64,000 nucleotides of DNA from Oscillibacter sp. (GTDB lineage Bacteria; Bacillota; Clostridia; Oscillospirales; Oscillospiraceae), in the NCBI GenBank assembly GCA_022795445.1, contig JAAWGR010000004.1, positions 1 to 64,000 on the forward strand, in the 5' to 3' direction. Positions 24,850 through 32,820 of the stretch are shown here, in pieces. The notes under the pieces are model-generated. The model was not told where the DNA came from and did no database searches. It worked only from the letters and a program-made list of their open reading frames with translations. A program made the position numbers and the translations under genes. Each line of letters opens with the position of its first letter. The first letter of the stretch is position 1.

Positions 24850-25500
24850 ATGCTTGAGAAAATGGCTGCGTTTTTTGAAAACAGGCTTACAGGTTATGAT
24901 GAACACATGTTGACCGTAATTGAAGGGGCGGTAGAATTCTACAAATTCACAGCAGCACAATTACCTTCCACAGAACGCTGCGCCATCCTGGATTTAGGCT
25001 GCGGGACGGGGCTTGAGTTAGAAGAGTATTTTGCTTTGAATCCTTCCGCGAACATTACGGGAATCGATCTATCGGACGGAATGCTGTCTGCGCTTGAAAA
25101 TAAATTTCCGTATCAGAAGCTGGATTTGATCTGTGGCTCTTACTTTGATGTACCATTCGGGAAGAACCGGTTTGATGCCGCGGTTTCTGTTGAATCACTT
25201 CACCACTTTCCAGCTGAGCAAAAACGGTCTCTTTATAAAAAGCTTTGTGATTCCCTGAAAGCAGGCAGCTATTTTATCCTCACAGATTATTTTGCAGAAA
25301 GTGAATCGCTTGAACGGGAATATTTCGAAAATCTTCGGCAGTTAAAATCTGAGCAAGGCATCTTCGATCACGAATTTTATCATTTTGATACGCCGCTTAC
25401 TGTTGAACATGAAAGAATGGTTTTGAAATCGGCTGGTTTTTCACAGTGTGAAATATTGAAAAAATGGGGGACAACACATACGATAAAAGCAATTAAATAA
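24850..25500 (+). CDS. SAM-dependent methyltransferase, small-molecule type
   Basis: This 216-residue class I methyltransferase has motif I ILDLGCGTGLELEEYF (about residues 47-62), motif II GIDLSDGMLSAL and motif IV FDAAVSVESLHHFP. The layout is that of UbiE/Tam-like enzymes acting on small molecules; the substrate is unknown. It is monocistronic, with its own promoter and a shared bidirectional terminator, and is more A/T-rich than its neighbours, so recent transfer is possible. Confidence 0.85.
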   Translation: MLEKMAAFFENRLTGYDEHMLTVIEGAVEFYKFTAAQLPSTERCAILDLGCGTGLELEEYFALNPSANITGIDLSDGMLSALENKFPYQKLDLICGSYFDVPFGKNRFDAAVSVESLHHFPAEQKRSLYKKLCDSLKAGSYFILTDYFAESESLEREYFENLRQLKSEQGIFDHEFYHFDTPLTVEHERMVLKSAGFSQCEILKKWGTTHTIKAIK

Positions 25501-25544
25501 AATTATAATGGATAACTACCTATTTCGCCAAGAACTATAGAATG

Positions 25545-25567
25545 GCCCGGCAGCAAAACTGCCGGGC
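25545..25567. terminator. Bidirectional terminator
   Basis: GCCCGGCAG and CTGCCGGGC form a perfect 9-bp stem with loop CAAAA, between the methyltransferase and the converging ftsK gene. Confidence 0.8.
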
Positions 25568-25577
25568 TATAAGTGTT

Positions 25578-28292
25578 TTATAGGGATTCTTCTTCATTGG
25601 GAGGGTCTATCTCCTCCCGGCTGCCCATTTGCATCTCCTGCCATTGGGCACGGGTAATCAGCACATCCCGCGCCTTGGAACCGACATAAGGTCCAATGTA
25701 GCCCTTTTGCTCCAATTGATCGATCAGGCGGCCTGCGCGGTTATAGTGGATGCGCAGCCTCCGCATCAGCATAGATACTGATGCGCTCCCTGCCTCCAAA
25801 ATCACCTCTACCGCCGCATCCAACAGTTCATCGTGGGGCTCTTTATCCGATTCTGCCGCGGGACTCTTGCTGCCGCCCCCCTTCTCTTGTACAGATTCCT
25901 CAATCTTCGCAATCACTTCATCGGAATAATGGGTCTCGCCGGACTGTTTCACAAAAGCAACCACCCGGTCAATCTCCTCCGGTGAGATAAAGCAGCCCTG
26001 TACACGGGTATGGCGGCCAGCTCCCAGGGGCGCATACAACATATCGCCGCGGCCTACCAGCTTTTCCGCGCCGGTTTCATCCAGGATAATTCGGGAATCA
26101 ATAGACGATGCCACCGCAAATGCAATCCGGCTGGGGATGTTACCCTTGATGACGCCGGTGATAACGTCCGTAGACGGCCGCTGGGTCGCGATGACCAGGT
26201 GAATTCCAGCGGCACGCCCCATCTGTGCTACACGGTAGATGGAATCTTCCACTTCTTTCCCAGCCACAATCATCAAGTCCGCCAGCTCGTCGATGACTAC
26301 CACAATGGCAGGCATGTGCTCCATATCTTCCCGGCTGTCCGCAATACGGTTGTACTCCTCCAGTTTTTTGACGCTCAGTTCCTTGAAGGTAGAATACCGC
26401 TTGTTCATCTCATAAACCGCCCATTGCAGTGCACCGGCAGCTTTCTTTGCGTCCGTCACCACAGGGATAAGCAGATGCGGAATGCCATTGTACGGCGCCA
26501 GCTCCACCTGCTTCGGGTCTACCATGATGAAGCGCACTTCCTCTGGTGTAGACTTGTACAAAAGGCTGATGATCAGCGAGTTTGTGCAGACGGATTTGCC
26601 GGAACCCGTCGTACCTGCGATCAGCACATGGGGCAATGCATTGATGTCCCCTACAATGTTCCGCCCGCCGATGTCCCGCCCCAACGCAAATGCCGTTTGG
26701 GAGGGGTGCTCGATGAACTCCCGAGACTCGATCACATCCCGGATCAAAACCGGCGTCACCTGCTTGTTCGGCACCTCAATGCCCACCACGGAACTCTTGT
26801 CCGGAACTGGCGCAATCCGCACGCCTGCTGCGCCCAGCGCCAGGGCAATATCGTCGGACAAGTTGGTGATTTTTGACAGCTTCACACCACGGCTTAACAC
26901 AAATTCATAACGTGTGATGGACGGGCCATGGATCACATCCCCAGGCGTTGCATCTACATTGAAACTTGCCAACGTTTCTGCCAGCCGCCGGGAATTGTTG
27001 CGCAGCTCTGCGCCTGCCTCAATGTGGTTCTCCCCACGGTTTTCCTTCAGCAGGGTTATGGTTGGGAATTGATAGTCACCGTCGCTGCTGGCTAGTTTCT
27101 GCCGGATTTCCGCCTCCACCTCGGCAGTCTGCTTCGCCACCTCCCGCGCAGTTTCAGCCTTGCTGCCCCGCAAACTGGCTGGCTCTGGAATGATAATCCT
27201 CGGTTCCGGTGCAGGAGCGGGTTCTGGCTCTGGAATGGGAGTAGGTTCTGGTTCCGGCTCTTGTTCTGTCACTGCTACAGGTATGGACGGTTCCGGAGTG
27301 GGCAATTCCGGAATATCGTATTCCGTTCCGTCTGTCTTCGGTGCTGGAGGCCACACAACCTCCGGCTTTGGCGCAGGAGGAAACCATGGGTCATGTTGGG
27401 GCACCGGTATCTTTGCCGCAGGCTCCGCCGGAGCTGGAATGGAAGCAGAACGCTCCGGCTTCTTCGGCGGCGGTTCCGGGATGGATGGCTCCGGCATCGG
27501 GGCAAGAAGGACTTCATCTGGTGTACGCTGCTGGTCCGATTTGTGTTTAAAGAAGCTGGTGAAGCGGCCAGGTTCCTTCTTTTGCGGCTTGGGCGGCTCC
27601 TCGCCGTCCAGGGGAATGTCGATCTGCGGCTTTGCTGCAGTGCGGCGTTTTGGAGGGTCGGTCTGCGTGACATGGATACTGGCGCGGGACGGCTCCTCCT
27701 CATCATATTCATACGGCACACGCTGACGGTGTTTCTCTGCCAGGAGGGCCAATGCAAGCCGTAGGGCAATCAGCAGCAGCACCACAAAAAGGACGGTAAA
27801 CAAAATTACCGATGCCAGCTTGGAGAACACAGCTACGCAGGCGTTTGCCAGCACACCCGAGATTGCTCCGCCAGACTTCAGCGCAATACCATCGCCCCAG
27901 ATGCTGCCCAGCATGGTAAAAAAGGATGGTTCATAGATTTCCTTGCAGAACGCCATATGCACCAGAGAGCCAAACAGCACTGGCAGCAGCAGTGAACAGG
28001 TGACACGAAGCTGGACGGGCCGTCCACGGTGGAACAACAGGATCATCCCAGCAATCAGCAGGGATGGGCCCGCAATCCAGTAGCCATAGCCGAAGAGGCC
28101 TTTGATCAGCTTGGCTAACCAGTCGATAAACAAAGCGTTGATGCCAAAGTAACTAACCAGGACGCACAACGTCAGCACAAATAAAACACCTGCTCCGACT
28201 TCCCGGCGGATGGGCTGCTTTTGTGGCGCTTTTCTTGCACCGCCGGATTTCGATTTTCCAGCGGCAGATTTCTTACGTGATGAGGAAGCCAC
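25578..28292 (-). CDS. ftsK: DNA translocase FtsK/SpoIIIE
   Basis: This 904-residue membrane-anchored motor moves chromosomal DNA through the septum. Four or more N-terminal helices (about residues 30-185) are followed by a Pro/Glu-rich linker (PEPEPTPIPEPEPAPAPEP). The RecA-like motor has Walker A IAGTTGSGKSVCTNSL (near residue 560) and a Walker B region VVVIDELADLMIVA. A winged-helix gamma domain, which reads DNA orientation sequences, lies at the C-terminus (VSMLMRRLRIHYNRAGRLID). In spore formers such a protein can serve division, forespore chromosome transfer or both; one copy alone does not tell which. Confidence 0.95.
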   Translation of the reverse strand: MASSSRKKSAAGKSKSGGARKAPQKQPIRREVGAGVLFVLTLCVLVSYFGINALFIDWLAKLIKGLFGYGYWIAGPSLLIAGMILLFHRGRPVQLRVTCSLLLPVLFGSLVHMAFCKEIYEPSFFTMLGSIWGDGIALKSGGAISGVLANACVAVFSKLASVILFTVLFVVLLLIALRLALALLAEKHRQRVPYEYDEEEPSRASIHVTQTDPPKRRTAAKPQIDIPLDGEEPPKPQKKEPGRFTSFFKHKSDQQRTPDEVLLAPMPEPSIPEPPPKKPERSASIPAPAEPAAKIPVPQHDPWFPPAPKPEVVWPPAPKTDGTEYDIPELPTPEPSIPVAVTEQEPEPEPTPIPEPEPAPAPEPRIIIPEPASLRGSKAETAREVAKQTAEVEAEIRQKLASSDGDYQFPTITLLKENRGENHIEAGAELRNNSRRLAETLASFNVDATPGDVIHGPSITRYEFVLSRGVKLSKITNLSDDIALALGAAGVRIAPVPDKSSVVGIEVPNKQVTPVLIRDVIESREFIEHPSQTAFALGRDIGGRNIVGDINALPHVLIAGTTGSGKSVCTNSLIISLLYKSTPEEVRFIMVDPKQVELAPYNGIPHLLIPVVTDAKKAAGALQWAVYEMNKRYSTFKELSVKKLEEYNRIADSREDMEHMPAIVVVIDELADLMIVAGKEVEDSIYRVAQMGRAAGIHLVIATQRPSTDVITGVIKGNIPSRIAFAVASSIDSRIILDETGAEKLVGRGDMLYAPLGAGRHTRVQGCFISPEEIDRVVAFVKQSGETHYSDEVIAKIEESVQEKGGGSKSPAAESDKEPHDELLDAAVEVILEAGSASVSMLMRRLRIHYNRAGRLIDQLEQKGYIGPYVGSKARDVLITRAQWQEMQMGSREEIDPPNEEESL

Positions 28293-28341
28293 GGTACGTA
28301 CCTCCTGAATGTAAATGGTATAAAGTGAAACAGGGGCCGGA

Positions 28342-29187
28342 TTATTTCTGGGTGAAAATCAAGGCCATTGTAATGATTCCAGCAAGCCAGCAGTAGTAGG
28401 CGAAGAAACCAAACTTTCCCTTGCTGGCCACAAACTTCAAAAGCCAAATGCAGGCATAACCCACAACCGCGGATACCAGCACGCCCACCAGATAAACAGG
28501 GACCTCTTCCCAAAGGATGCCAGCCTCCAGTGCATCCTTGAGGCTCAGAAGATTCGCACCCAGGATGGCCGGGATGGACATCAGGAAGGAATAGCGGACG
28601 GCAAACTTCCGGTCAAAGCCCATGAAGCAGCCCGCTGTAATGGTGGTGCCAGAGCGGGAGATGCCAGGACAGGTGGCAATCGCCTGGCCGACGCCTACAA
28701 CCAGCACATCCAGCAGGGATGCAGACTTTTCCGTCTTGCGGCCCCGGCCCACATGGTCGCTGGCAAACAGCAAACAGCCTGTTACCAGCAGAGCGCCTGC
28801 TACAAAATACATATTGTCACCCAAACCAGATACGGCGTCTTTGATAGGCAGTACCGCAAAAAGCGGCAGAGTGCCGACGATAATCAGGATAATCATGCGG
28901 CGGGCCGCCGGAACCGGCGTCGGCGTTGTCCGGTGGATCAAATCGCTCACACCCATGAAAAATTCCAGGATCATATCCCGGATATCCGCCCAATAGGCGG
29001 CAAACACCGCCGCCAAGGTTCCCAAGTGCAGCAGGACATCGAAAAACTCCGGGACCTTCGATGCGTCGGAAATGTTCAGCAAATGTTCGGCAATCGCCAA
29101 ATGTCCAGAACTGGAGACTGGCAGGAATTCTGTCACGCCCTGGATAATCCCCAGCAGAATGGATGAAAGCAGCGTCAACCTTCTCAC
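28342..29187 (-). CDS. uppP: Undecaprenyl-diphosphatase UppP (BacA)
   Basis: This 281-residue, roughly eight-helix membrane enzyme recycles the lipid carrier by removing a phosphate from undecaprenyl diphosphate outside the membrane. The BacA signatures are visible: GIIQGVTEFLPVSSSGHLAI near the start and GVGQAIATCPGISRSGTTIT in the second half, which hold the catalytic Glu, Ser and Arg residues. It lies upstream of ftsK with a 49-nt gap and may be co-transcribed. It supports the PBP and teichoic-type pathways nearby. Confidence 0.95.
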   Translation of the reverse strand: MRRLTLLSSILLGIIQGVTEFLPVSSSGHLAIAEHLLNISDASKVPEFFDVLLHLGTLAAVFAAYWADIRDMILEFFMGVSDLIHRTTPTPVPAARRMIILIIVGTLPLFAVLPIKDAVSGLGDNMYFVAGALLVTGCLLFASDHVGRGRKTEKSASLLDVLVVGVGQAIATCPGISRSGTTITAGCFMGFDRKFAVRYSFLMSIPAILGANLLSLKDALEAGILWEEVPVYLVGVLVSAVVGYACIWLLKFVASKGKFGFFAYYCWLAGIITMALIFTQK

Positions 29188-29305
29188 GCTCCTAAAATGA
29201 ATTGGTTTTGTCCAAAGACAAACCTATCTAAAAAGTATACCATAGACAAGCTGTAAATTCCAGTCATTTTCTCACTTTCCATGAAACCCCTGTGGGGAAG
29301 GCGCA

Positions 29306-29337
29306 CAGCAGGGCAGGCTCATCCGCCCGCCCTGCTG
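29306..29337 (-). terminator. Hairpin after the DtxR-family gene
   Basis: CAGCAGGGCGGG and CCTGCCCTGCTG pair (one G-T) around an 8-nt loop immediately after the stop codon. The T-run is poor, so termination may be weak. Confidence 0.45.
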
Positions 29338-29338
29338 T

Positions 29339-29713
29339 TCATATCTGTCCGTCCCGGCTAATAAAATCACAAATACGGCCAAATGTTTCGTCGCTCAAAT
29401 CGTGTTCCACTTTACATGCATCCACTGCCGCCTGTTCCGGCGACACACCGAGAAGCTCAAATAATTTTGTAATCATCTTATGGCGCCCATAAATCCGGCT
29501 GGCAATTTCCATACCGCTCTCGTTCAGCGTAATCGTGCCGTCTCCGGCCATGGCGATATACCCACTCTCCCGCAGCTTTTTCATCGCAATGCTCACGCTG
29601 GGTTTGGAGAAGCCCAGGCGGTTTACAATGTCAATGGAACGAACCTGACCGATTTGCTCCTGTAAAATCAGGATGGATTCCAGGTAATCCTCCGCGGATT
29701 CATGAATGACCAA
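29339..29713 (-). CDS. DtxR/MntR-family metal-dependent regulator
   Basis: This 124-residue protein has an N-terminal winged helix (HESAEDYLESILILQEQIGQ, RSIDIVNRLGFSKPSVSIAM) and the family's metal-binding/dimerisation domain (ESGMEIASRIYGRHKMITKL ... VDACKVEHDLSDETFGRI). Metal ligands typical of the family (Glu/His/Cys of CKVEHDLS) are present. There is no SH3 domain, so it resembles MntR or short IdeR forms. It senses Mn or Fe and represses uptake genes; targets are not visible here. Its promoter is at 29744-29772. Confidence 0.88.
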   Translation of the reverse strand: MVIHESAEDYLESILILQEQIGQVRSIDIVNRLGFSKPSVSIAMKKLRESGYIAMAGDGTITLNESGMEIASRIYGRHKMITKLFELLGVSPEQAAVDACKVEHDLSDETFGRICDFISRDGQI

Positions 29714-29743
29714 GGCTGCCGCCTCCTTCCGTTAAACGAGACC

Positions 29744-29772
29744 ATCATACTAAATCTTGGGAGAAAAAGCAA
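29744..29772 (-). promoter_or_regulatory. Sigma-A promoter of the DtxR-family gene
   Basis: On the minus strand TTGCTT and TATGAT are 17 bp apart, 31 bp before the start. Confidence 0.55.
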
Positions 29773-29869
29773 GAATTTTTCATAAACATTTACAACTCTC
29801 TCACAATTCAGCGGGCATATTAAACTGGGAGACGACAAACTCCCGATTGATTTTGCAGGAGGAGCCATC

Positions 29870-30307
29870 ATGGACAAACTGAAATTAGGCTGTGCCGTCC
29901 TGACAGCTGGGAACAGCCGCCATAACCGGGATGACCGTCCCGAGGACCAGTGCAGGATCCTCCATGCACTGGCGGCAGTTCCGGCACGTATATTCGAGTC
30001 TGTAGTTGTTGTTACACCGTATCCGGAAATTATGCGGCGGGCCAGGGATTTCCGATTTGCCGCCCTGTGCAGCGCCGGACCGGAACAGGGCGTACGGCGG
30101 GCGGTCGTTTTAGGGCTGACTGGCCTGCGGGACTGTGACGGTGTGATGTTCCTCTCTGGCGGAGGGCTTGCACCTCAACCGGAGAATGTCGCCGCACTCG
30201 CGGAAATATGGCGGAACAGTCCGCAGGAGTTTCATGAACCAGAGGAAAACGGCCCTTGGCTCTTTCCCGCCTGGTTCTACCAGGAGCTTTTACAAGCAGT
30301 GCTTTAA
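29870..30307 (+). CDS. Degenerate MobA-like nucleotidyltransferase
   Basis: This 145-residue protein starts like a GT-A nucleotidyltransferase of the MobA/MocA type (LGCAVLTAGNSRHNRDDRPE) and keeps SVVVVTPYPEIMRRARDFRF and VRRAVVLGLTGLRDCDGVMF. The usual SxRMGxxK nucleotide loop is replaced by SRHNRDD, and the DxP metal site reads LSGGGLAP. It therefore probably does not transfer nucleotides in the usual way, and it is short (family about 190). AGGAGGAG precedes the ATG. The final 4 nt overlap the converging thiN gene. Close relatives accompany selenium-dependent molybdenum hydroxylases, but none are visible here. Confidence 0.55.
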   Translation: MDKLKLGCAVLTAGNSRHNRDDRPEDQCRILHALAAVPARIFESVVVVTPYPEIMRRARDFRFAALCSAGPEQGVRRAVVLGLTGLRDCDGVMFLSGGGLAPQPENVAALAEIWRNSPQEFHEPEENGPWLFPAWFYQELLQAVL

Positions 30308-30936
30308 CCAAGCGGAGGCAGCTCCCAGCCAATCGCCAAAGCCCCTTTGCGGACGGTAATGCAGACCTCCGGCTCTATAATGTGGTTGCTGACCCCAAGC
30401 GGAAAATCTGGGGTCAGCACTGCATCTTTCAAAGGGTACTGGAACCCAATTTCGTCGATCCCCTCCGCCTGGTCTCCCAAACAAAAAGCTGAAAACAGGC
30501 CCCACTCTACTTCACGGCGAATTGTAAAGGATTCGTTTTCAATGGCTGTCCAAACAAAATCGTCATCATACAAAAAGCCTCTAGCGTTGCGACGGCGGAT
30601 AAACAACAGCATTTGAAGGTTTGCAAGGGTATGATCCAGTCGTTTGCCGCCAGTGCCGCCATAAATATAAATGGTATCACATCTTTGTTCCAGAGCCATC
30701 CGAACAGCCGCTAATGCGTCCGTATCATCTTTTTCCACGGGAAGTCGAACAAGCGGAACTGTGCAATCTGTTGGAAAATGCATAGAATCGAAGTCACCAA
30801 CTAAAAGGTTCGGTGTAATGCCTGCTAGGAAACAAGCATGTTCTCCCGCGTCAGCGGCAATGATAATGTCGTCAGGGGCTGGATGTTCGCGGATACCATA
30901 GAAACTGCCAGCAGCAAAGATAAACGCACGTTTCAT
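30304..30936 (-). CDS. thiN: Thiamine pyrophosphokinase
   Basis: This 210-residue cytoplasmic enzyme transfers pyrophosphate from ATP to thiamine to give ThDP. Diagnostic segments are IIIAADAGEHACFLAGITPN, LLVGDFDSM and EKDDTDALAAVRMAL (nucleotide and metal site). YGGTGGKRLDHTLANLQML follows, and the C-terminal substrate half carries FTIRREVEWGLFSAF. Length is normal. No TPP riboswitch is seen upstream. It is usually near rpe/rsgA in Firmicutes, but those are absent here. Confidence 0.93.
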   Translation of the reverse strand: MKRAFIFAAGSFYGIREHPAPDDIIIAADAGEHACFLAGITPNLLVGDFDSMHFPTDCTVPLVRLPVEKDDTDALAAVRMALEQRCDTIYIYGGTGGKRLDHTLANLQMLLFIRRRNARGFLYDDDFVWTAIENESFTIRREVEWGLFSAFCLGDQAEGIDEIGFQYPLKDAVLTPDFPLGVSNHIIEPEVCITVRKGALAIGWELPPLG

Positions 30937-31280
30937 GTAAACCTCCTATGTGATGTGATTTTCTTTCGAATTTCTTTTATTATACACGGTTCTGTCAAGT
31001 CAGAACTCCCAAAAGAACCATACATCGCCGACAGCCCACCGCAGCCACAACAGCAGCGATAGACGCGCAAATTCCCTCCAACCACCGCACCAGCGGCAGC
31101 AGAAGCAGCCGCAGAGTCAAGTCAGTGTGAACTCCTCATGTACAGAAGTACCATCTGACAGCAAGCGCGGTACCTAACAGCGCTCTTTTCTCTTTGGGCC
31201 GTTCAAATCTCCCAGCTATGGAATCGCTCAAAAGAAAGCTCCGCAGGACTTTGGTGGGAAGCGGCTGAGAAAAGTTTTCC
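30937..31280. other. Gene-free stretch between thiN and the repair operon
   Basis: No convincing ORF lies in this 344-bp stretch. On the minus strand TTGACA (30993-30998) and TATAAT (30979-30984) are only 8 bp apart, inside the inverted repeat GTTCTG-TCAAGT-CAGAAC; this is the thiN promoter area. GTCAAGTCAG followed by GAACTCC occurs twice (near 30994 and 31116), flanking a CAG/CCG-rich segment. Confidence 0.5.
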
Positions 31281-31320
31281 TTGACAGGAAATCTTGTTCG
31301 ATGTATAATGAATATCGAAC
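31281..31320 (+). promoter_or_regulatory. Promoter overlapped by a large inverted repeat (operator)
   Basis: TTGACA (31281-31286) and TATAAT (31304-31309) are a consensus sigma-A promoter with a 17-bp spacer. GTTCGAT (31296-31302) and ATCGAAC (31314-31320) form a perfect 7-bp inverted repeat with 11-bp spacing that brackets the -10 box. With one-base slippage the arms extend to CTTG and CAAG. A repressor bound here would block the polymerase. The arms are the reverse order of the Gram-positive LexA box (CGAAC-N4-GTTCG), so the regulator is not identified. Confidence 0.75.
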
Positions 31321-31371
31321 ACAAGAGCTATATAGCGTCGTGATTCTTCCGGCGGCTAGGAGGTTATTTCT

Positions 31372-31545
31372 ATGACAAATTGGACCCTCTTCTTCACTTT
31401 TACCGGCGTGGCCGTTGCTACTGCACAGCTCTTTCGTTTTATCGATTTTATCGAACGTCCGTCCAAATCCCATGTCGTTTTCCAACACAAGGCGCAGCTT
31501 TGGCCTGCGTTGAAAGAAAAATTATGGATGTTCTGGAAAAGCTGA
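31372..31545 (+). CDS. Small membrane protein ORF (57 aa) leading the repair operon
   Basis: This ORF is absent from the track because it is short. A near-perfect ribosome site (TAGGAGG, 8 nt ahead) precedes ATG 31372, giving MTNWTLFFTFTGVAVATAQL then FRFIDFIERPSKSHVVFQ and a Trp/Lys-rich end (KEKLWMFWKS). Residues 3-25 can form one membrane helix; the rest is basic. It overlaps the radical SAM start by 22 nt, so the two are coupled. It resembles no family I know. Small single-helix proteins in damage-induced operons often slow division (YneA, SidA), which is a possible but unproven role. Confidence 0.5.
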   Translation: MTNWTLFFTFTGVAVATAQLFRFIDFIERPSKSHVVFQHKAQLWPALKEKLWMFWKS

Positions 31546-32798
31546 CAATCCTCACCGACGCCGCTAAATACGACGCTGCCTGCACCTCCAGCGGCGCACG
31601 GCGAAACGCTAAAAAAGGCGCCATCGGCAACACCTCCTCCGCTCCAGCAGGCTGCTGCCACTCCTTTTCCGCCGATGGGCGGTGCGTTACACTGCTGAAA
31701 GTTCTGCTAACAAATTGCTGTGTCTACGACTGCAAATACTGTGTTAACCGACGCAGCAACGACATGAAACGCACAGCTTTCACCCCGGAAGAGCTGGCTG
31801 ATCTCACCATAGGATTCTACCGTCGAAATTATATCGATGGCTTGTTCCTCTCCTCCGGCGTCTTCCGCAGCCCCGATTACACTACCGAACTTATGATCCG
31901 TACTCTTTCCCTTCTGCGGGAACAGTATCGCTTTAATGGGTATATTCACGCAAAAGCTATCCCCGGCACGTCGTCAGAACTGGTCGAGCAGCTGGGGTTT
32001 CTTGCAGACAGACTGAGCGTCAATATCGAACTTCCATCCGAATCCGGACTAAAAGCCCTTGCACCAAACAAAACCAAAGAGTCGATCTTGACTCCCATGC
32101 GACAGATTCAAAACCGGAATCGGCAGAGCCGGGAAGAATTGGTCAAGTACCGTCACGCGCCGCGCTTTGCGCCCGCCGGACAAAGCACCCAGCTCATTGT
32201 TGGGGCTACCGCTGATACCGACTTCCACATCCTCCGGCTGACCCAAGGGCTGTATGACCGTTATCAGCTCAAGCGCGTGTTCTACTCCGCCTATGTACCA
32301 GTCGTGGAACACGCCCTCCTCCCTGCCAAGAATGTCAAACCGCCTTTACTGCGGGAACACCGGCTTTACCAGGCCGACTGGCTTTTGCGGTTCTATGGCT
32401 TTCGGGCGGAAGAGTTGCTGGATGAAAACAACCAGGACTTCGACACCCGTGTCGACCCTAAATGCAGCTGGGCACTGGCACATTTGGACTTCTTTCCAGT
32501 AGAACTCAATACGGCCGATTATGAGACCCTTTTGAGAATTCCTGGCGTGGGTGTCACGTCCGCTAAACGGATCTTGTCTGCCCGGCGGTACGGTTCCCTC
32601 CGGACAGAACAGCTGCGAAAGTTGGGCGTCGTCATGAAACGGGCACAATACTTCCTCACTGCCTCCGGACGCATGGCAGACGGCTTACGCTTTACACCCG
32701 ACAGCCTCTTGCGGGGGCTGATCGCTGCCGAACAACCACTTTTGCCAGAACCGGAAATAGTACAGCTCTCCTTGTTTGATCAAGCAGGCGTAGGCTGA
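31524..32798 (+). CDS. Radical SAM protein, putative DNA modification/repair (UDG-linked family)
   Basis: The start is set at ATG 31524 (MDVLEKLTILTDAAKYDAAC); the track start is upstream in the small ORF. The 424-residue protein carries the radical SAM cluster CCVYDCKYC (CxxxCxxC), SSGVFRSPDYTTELMI and GYIHAKAIPG of the TIM-barrel core. A C-terminal helix-hairpin-helix (LLRIPGVGVTSAKRIL) would contact DNA. This matches the TIGRFAM family described as a putative DNA modification/repair radical SAM protein linked to uracil-DNA glycosylase. The partner protein of that family follows 22 nt later. The chemistry is not established. It is probably induced through the upstream operator. Confidence 0.85.
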   Translation: MDVLEKLTILTDAAKYDAACTSSGARRNAKKGAIGNTSSAPAGCCHSFSADGRCVTLLKVLLTNCCVYDCKYCVNRRSNDMKRTAFTPEELADLTIGFYRRNYIDGLFLSSGVFRSPDYTTELMIRTLSLLREQYRFNGYIHAKAIPGTSSELVEQLGFLADRLSVNIELPSESGLKALAPNKTKESILTPMRQIQNRNRQSREELVKYRHAPRFAPAGQSTQLIVGATADTDFHILRLTQGLYDRYQLKRVFYSAYVPVVEHALLPAKNVKPPLLREHRLYQADWLLRFYGFRAEELLDENNQDFDTRVDPKCSWALAHLDFFPVELNTADYETLLRIPGVGVTSAKRILSARRYGSLRTEQLRKLGVVMKRAQYFLTASGRMADGLRFTPDSLLRGLIAAEQPLLPEPEIVQLSLFDQAGVG

Positions 32799-32820
32799 CC
32801 CTTTCGCTTGGAGGTTTTTT

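Noticed and set aside
31281-31320. Gram-positive LexA box upstream of the radical SAM operon
   Set aside because: The half-sites are in the order GTTCG...CGAAC with 11-bp spacing; the LexA box is CGAAC-N4-GTTCG. The inverted repeat is kept but not called LexA.
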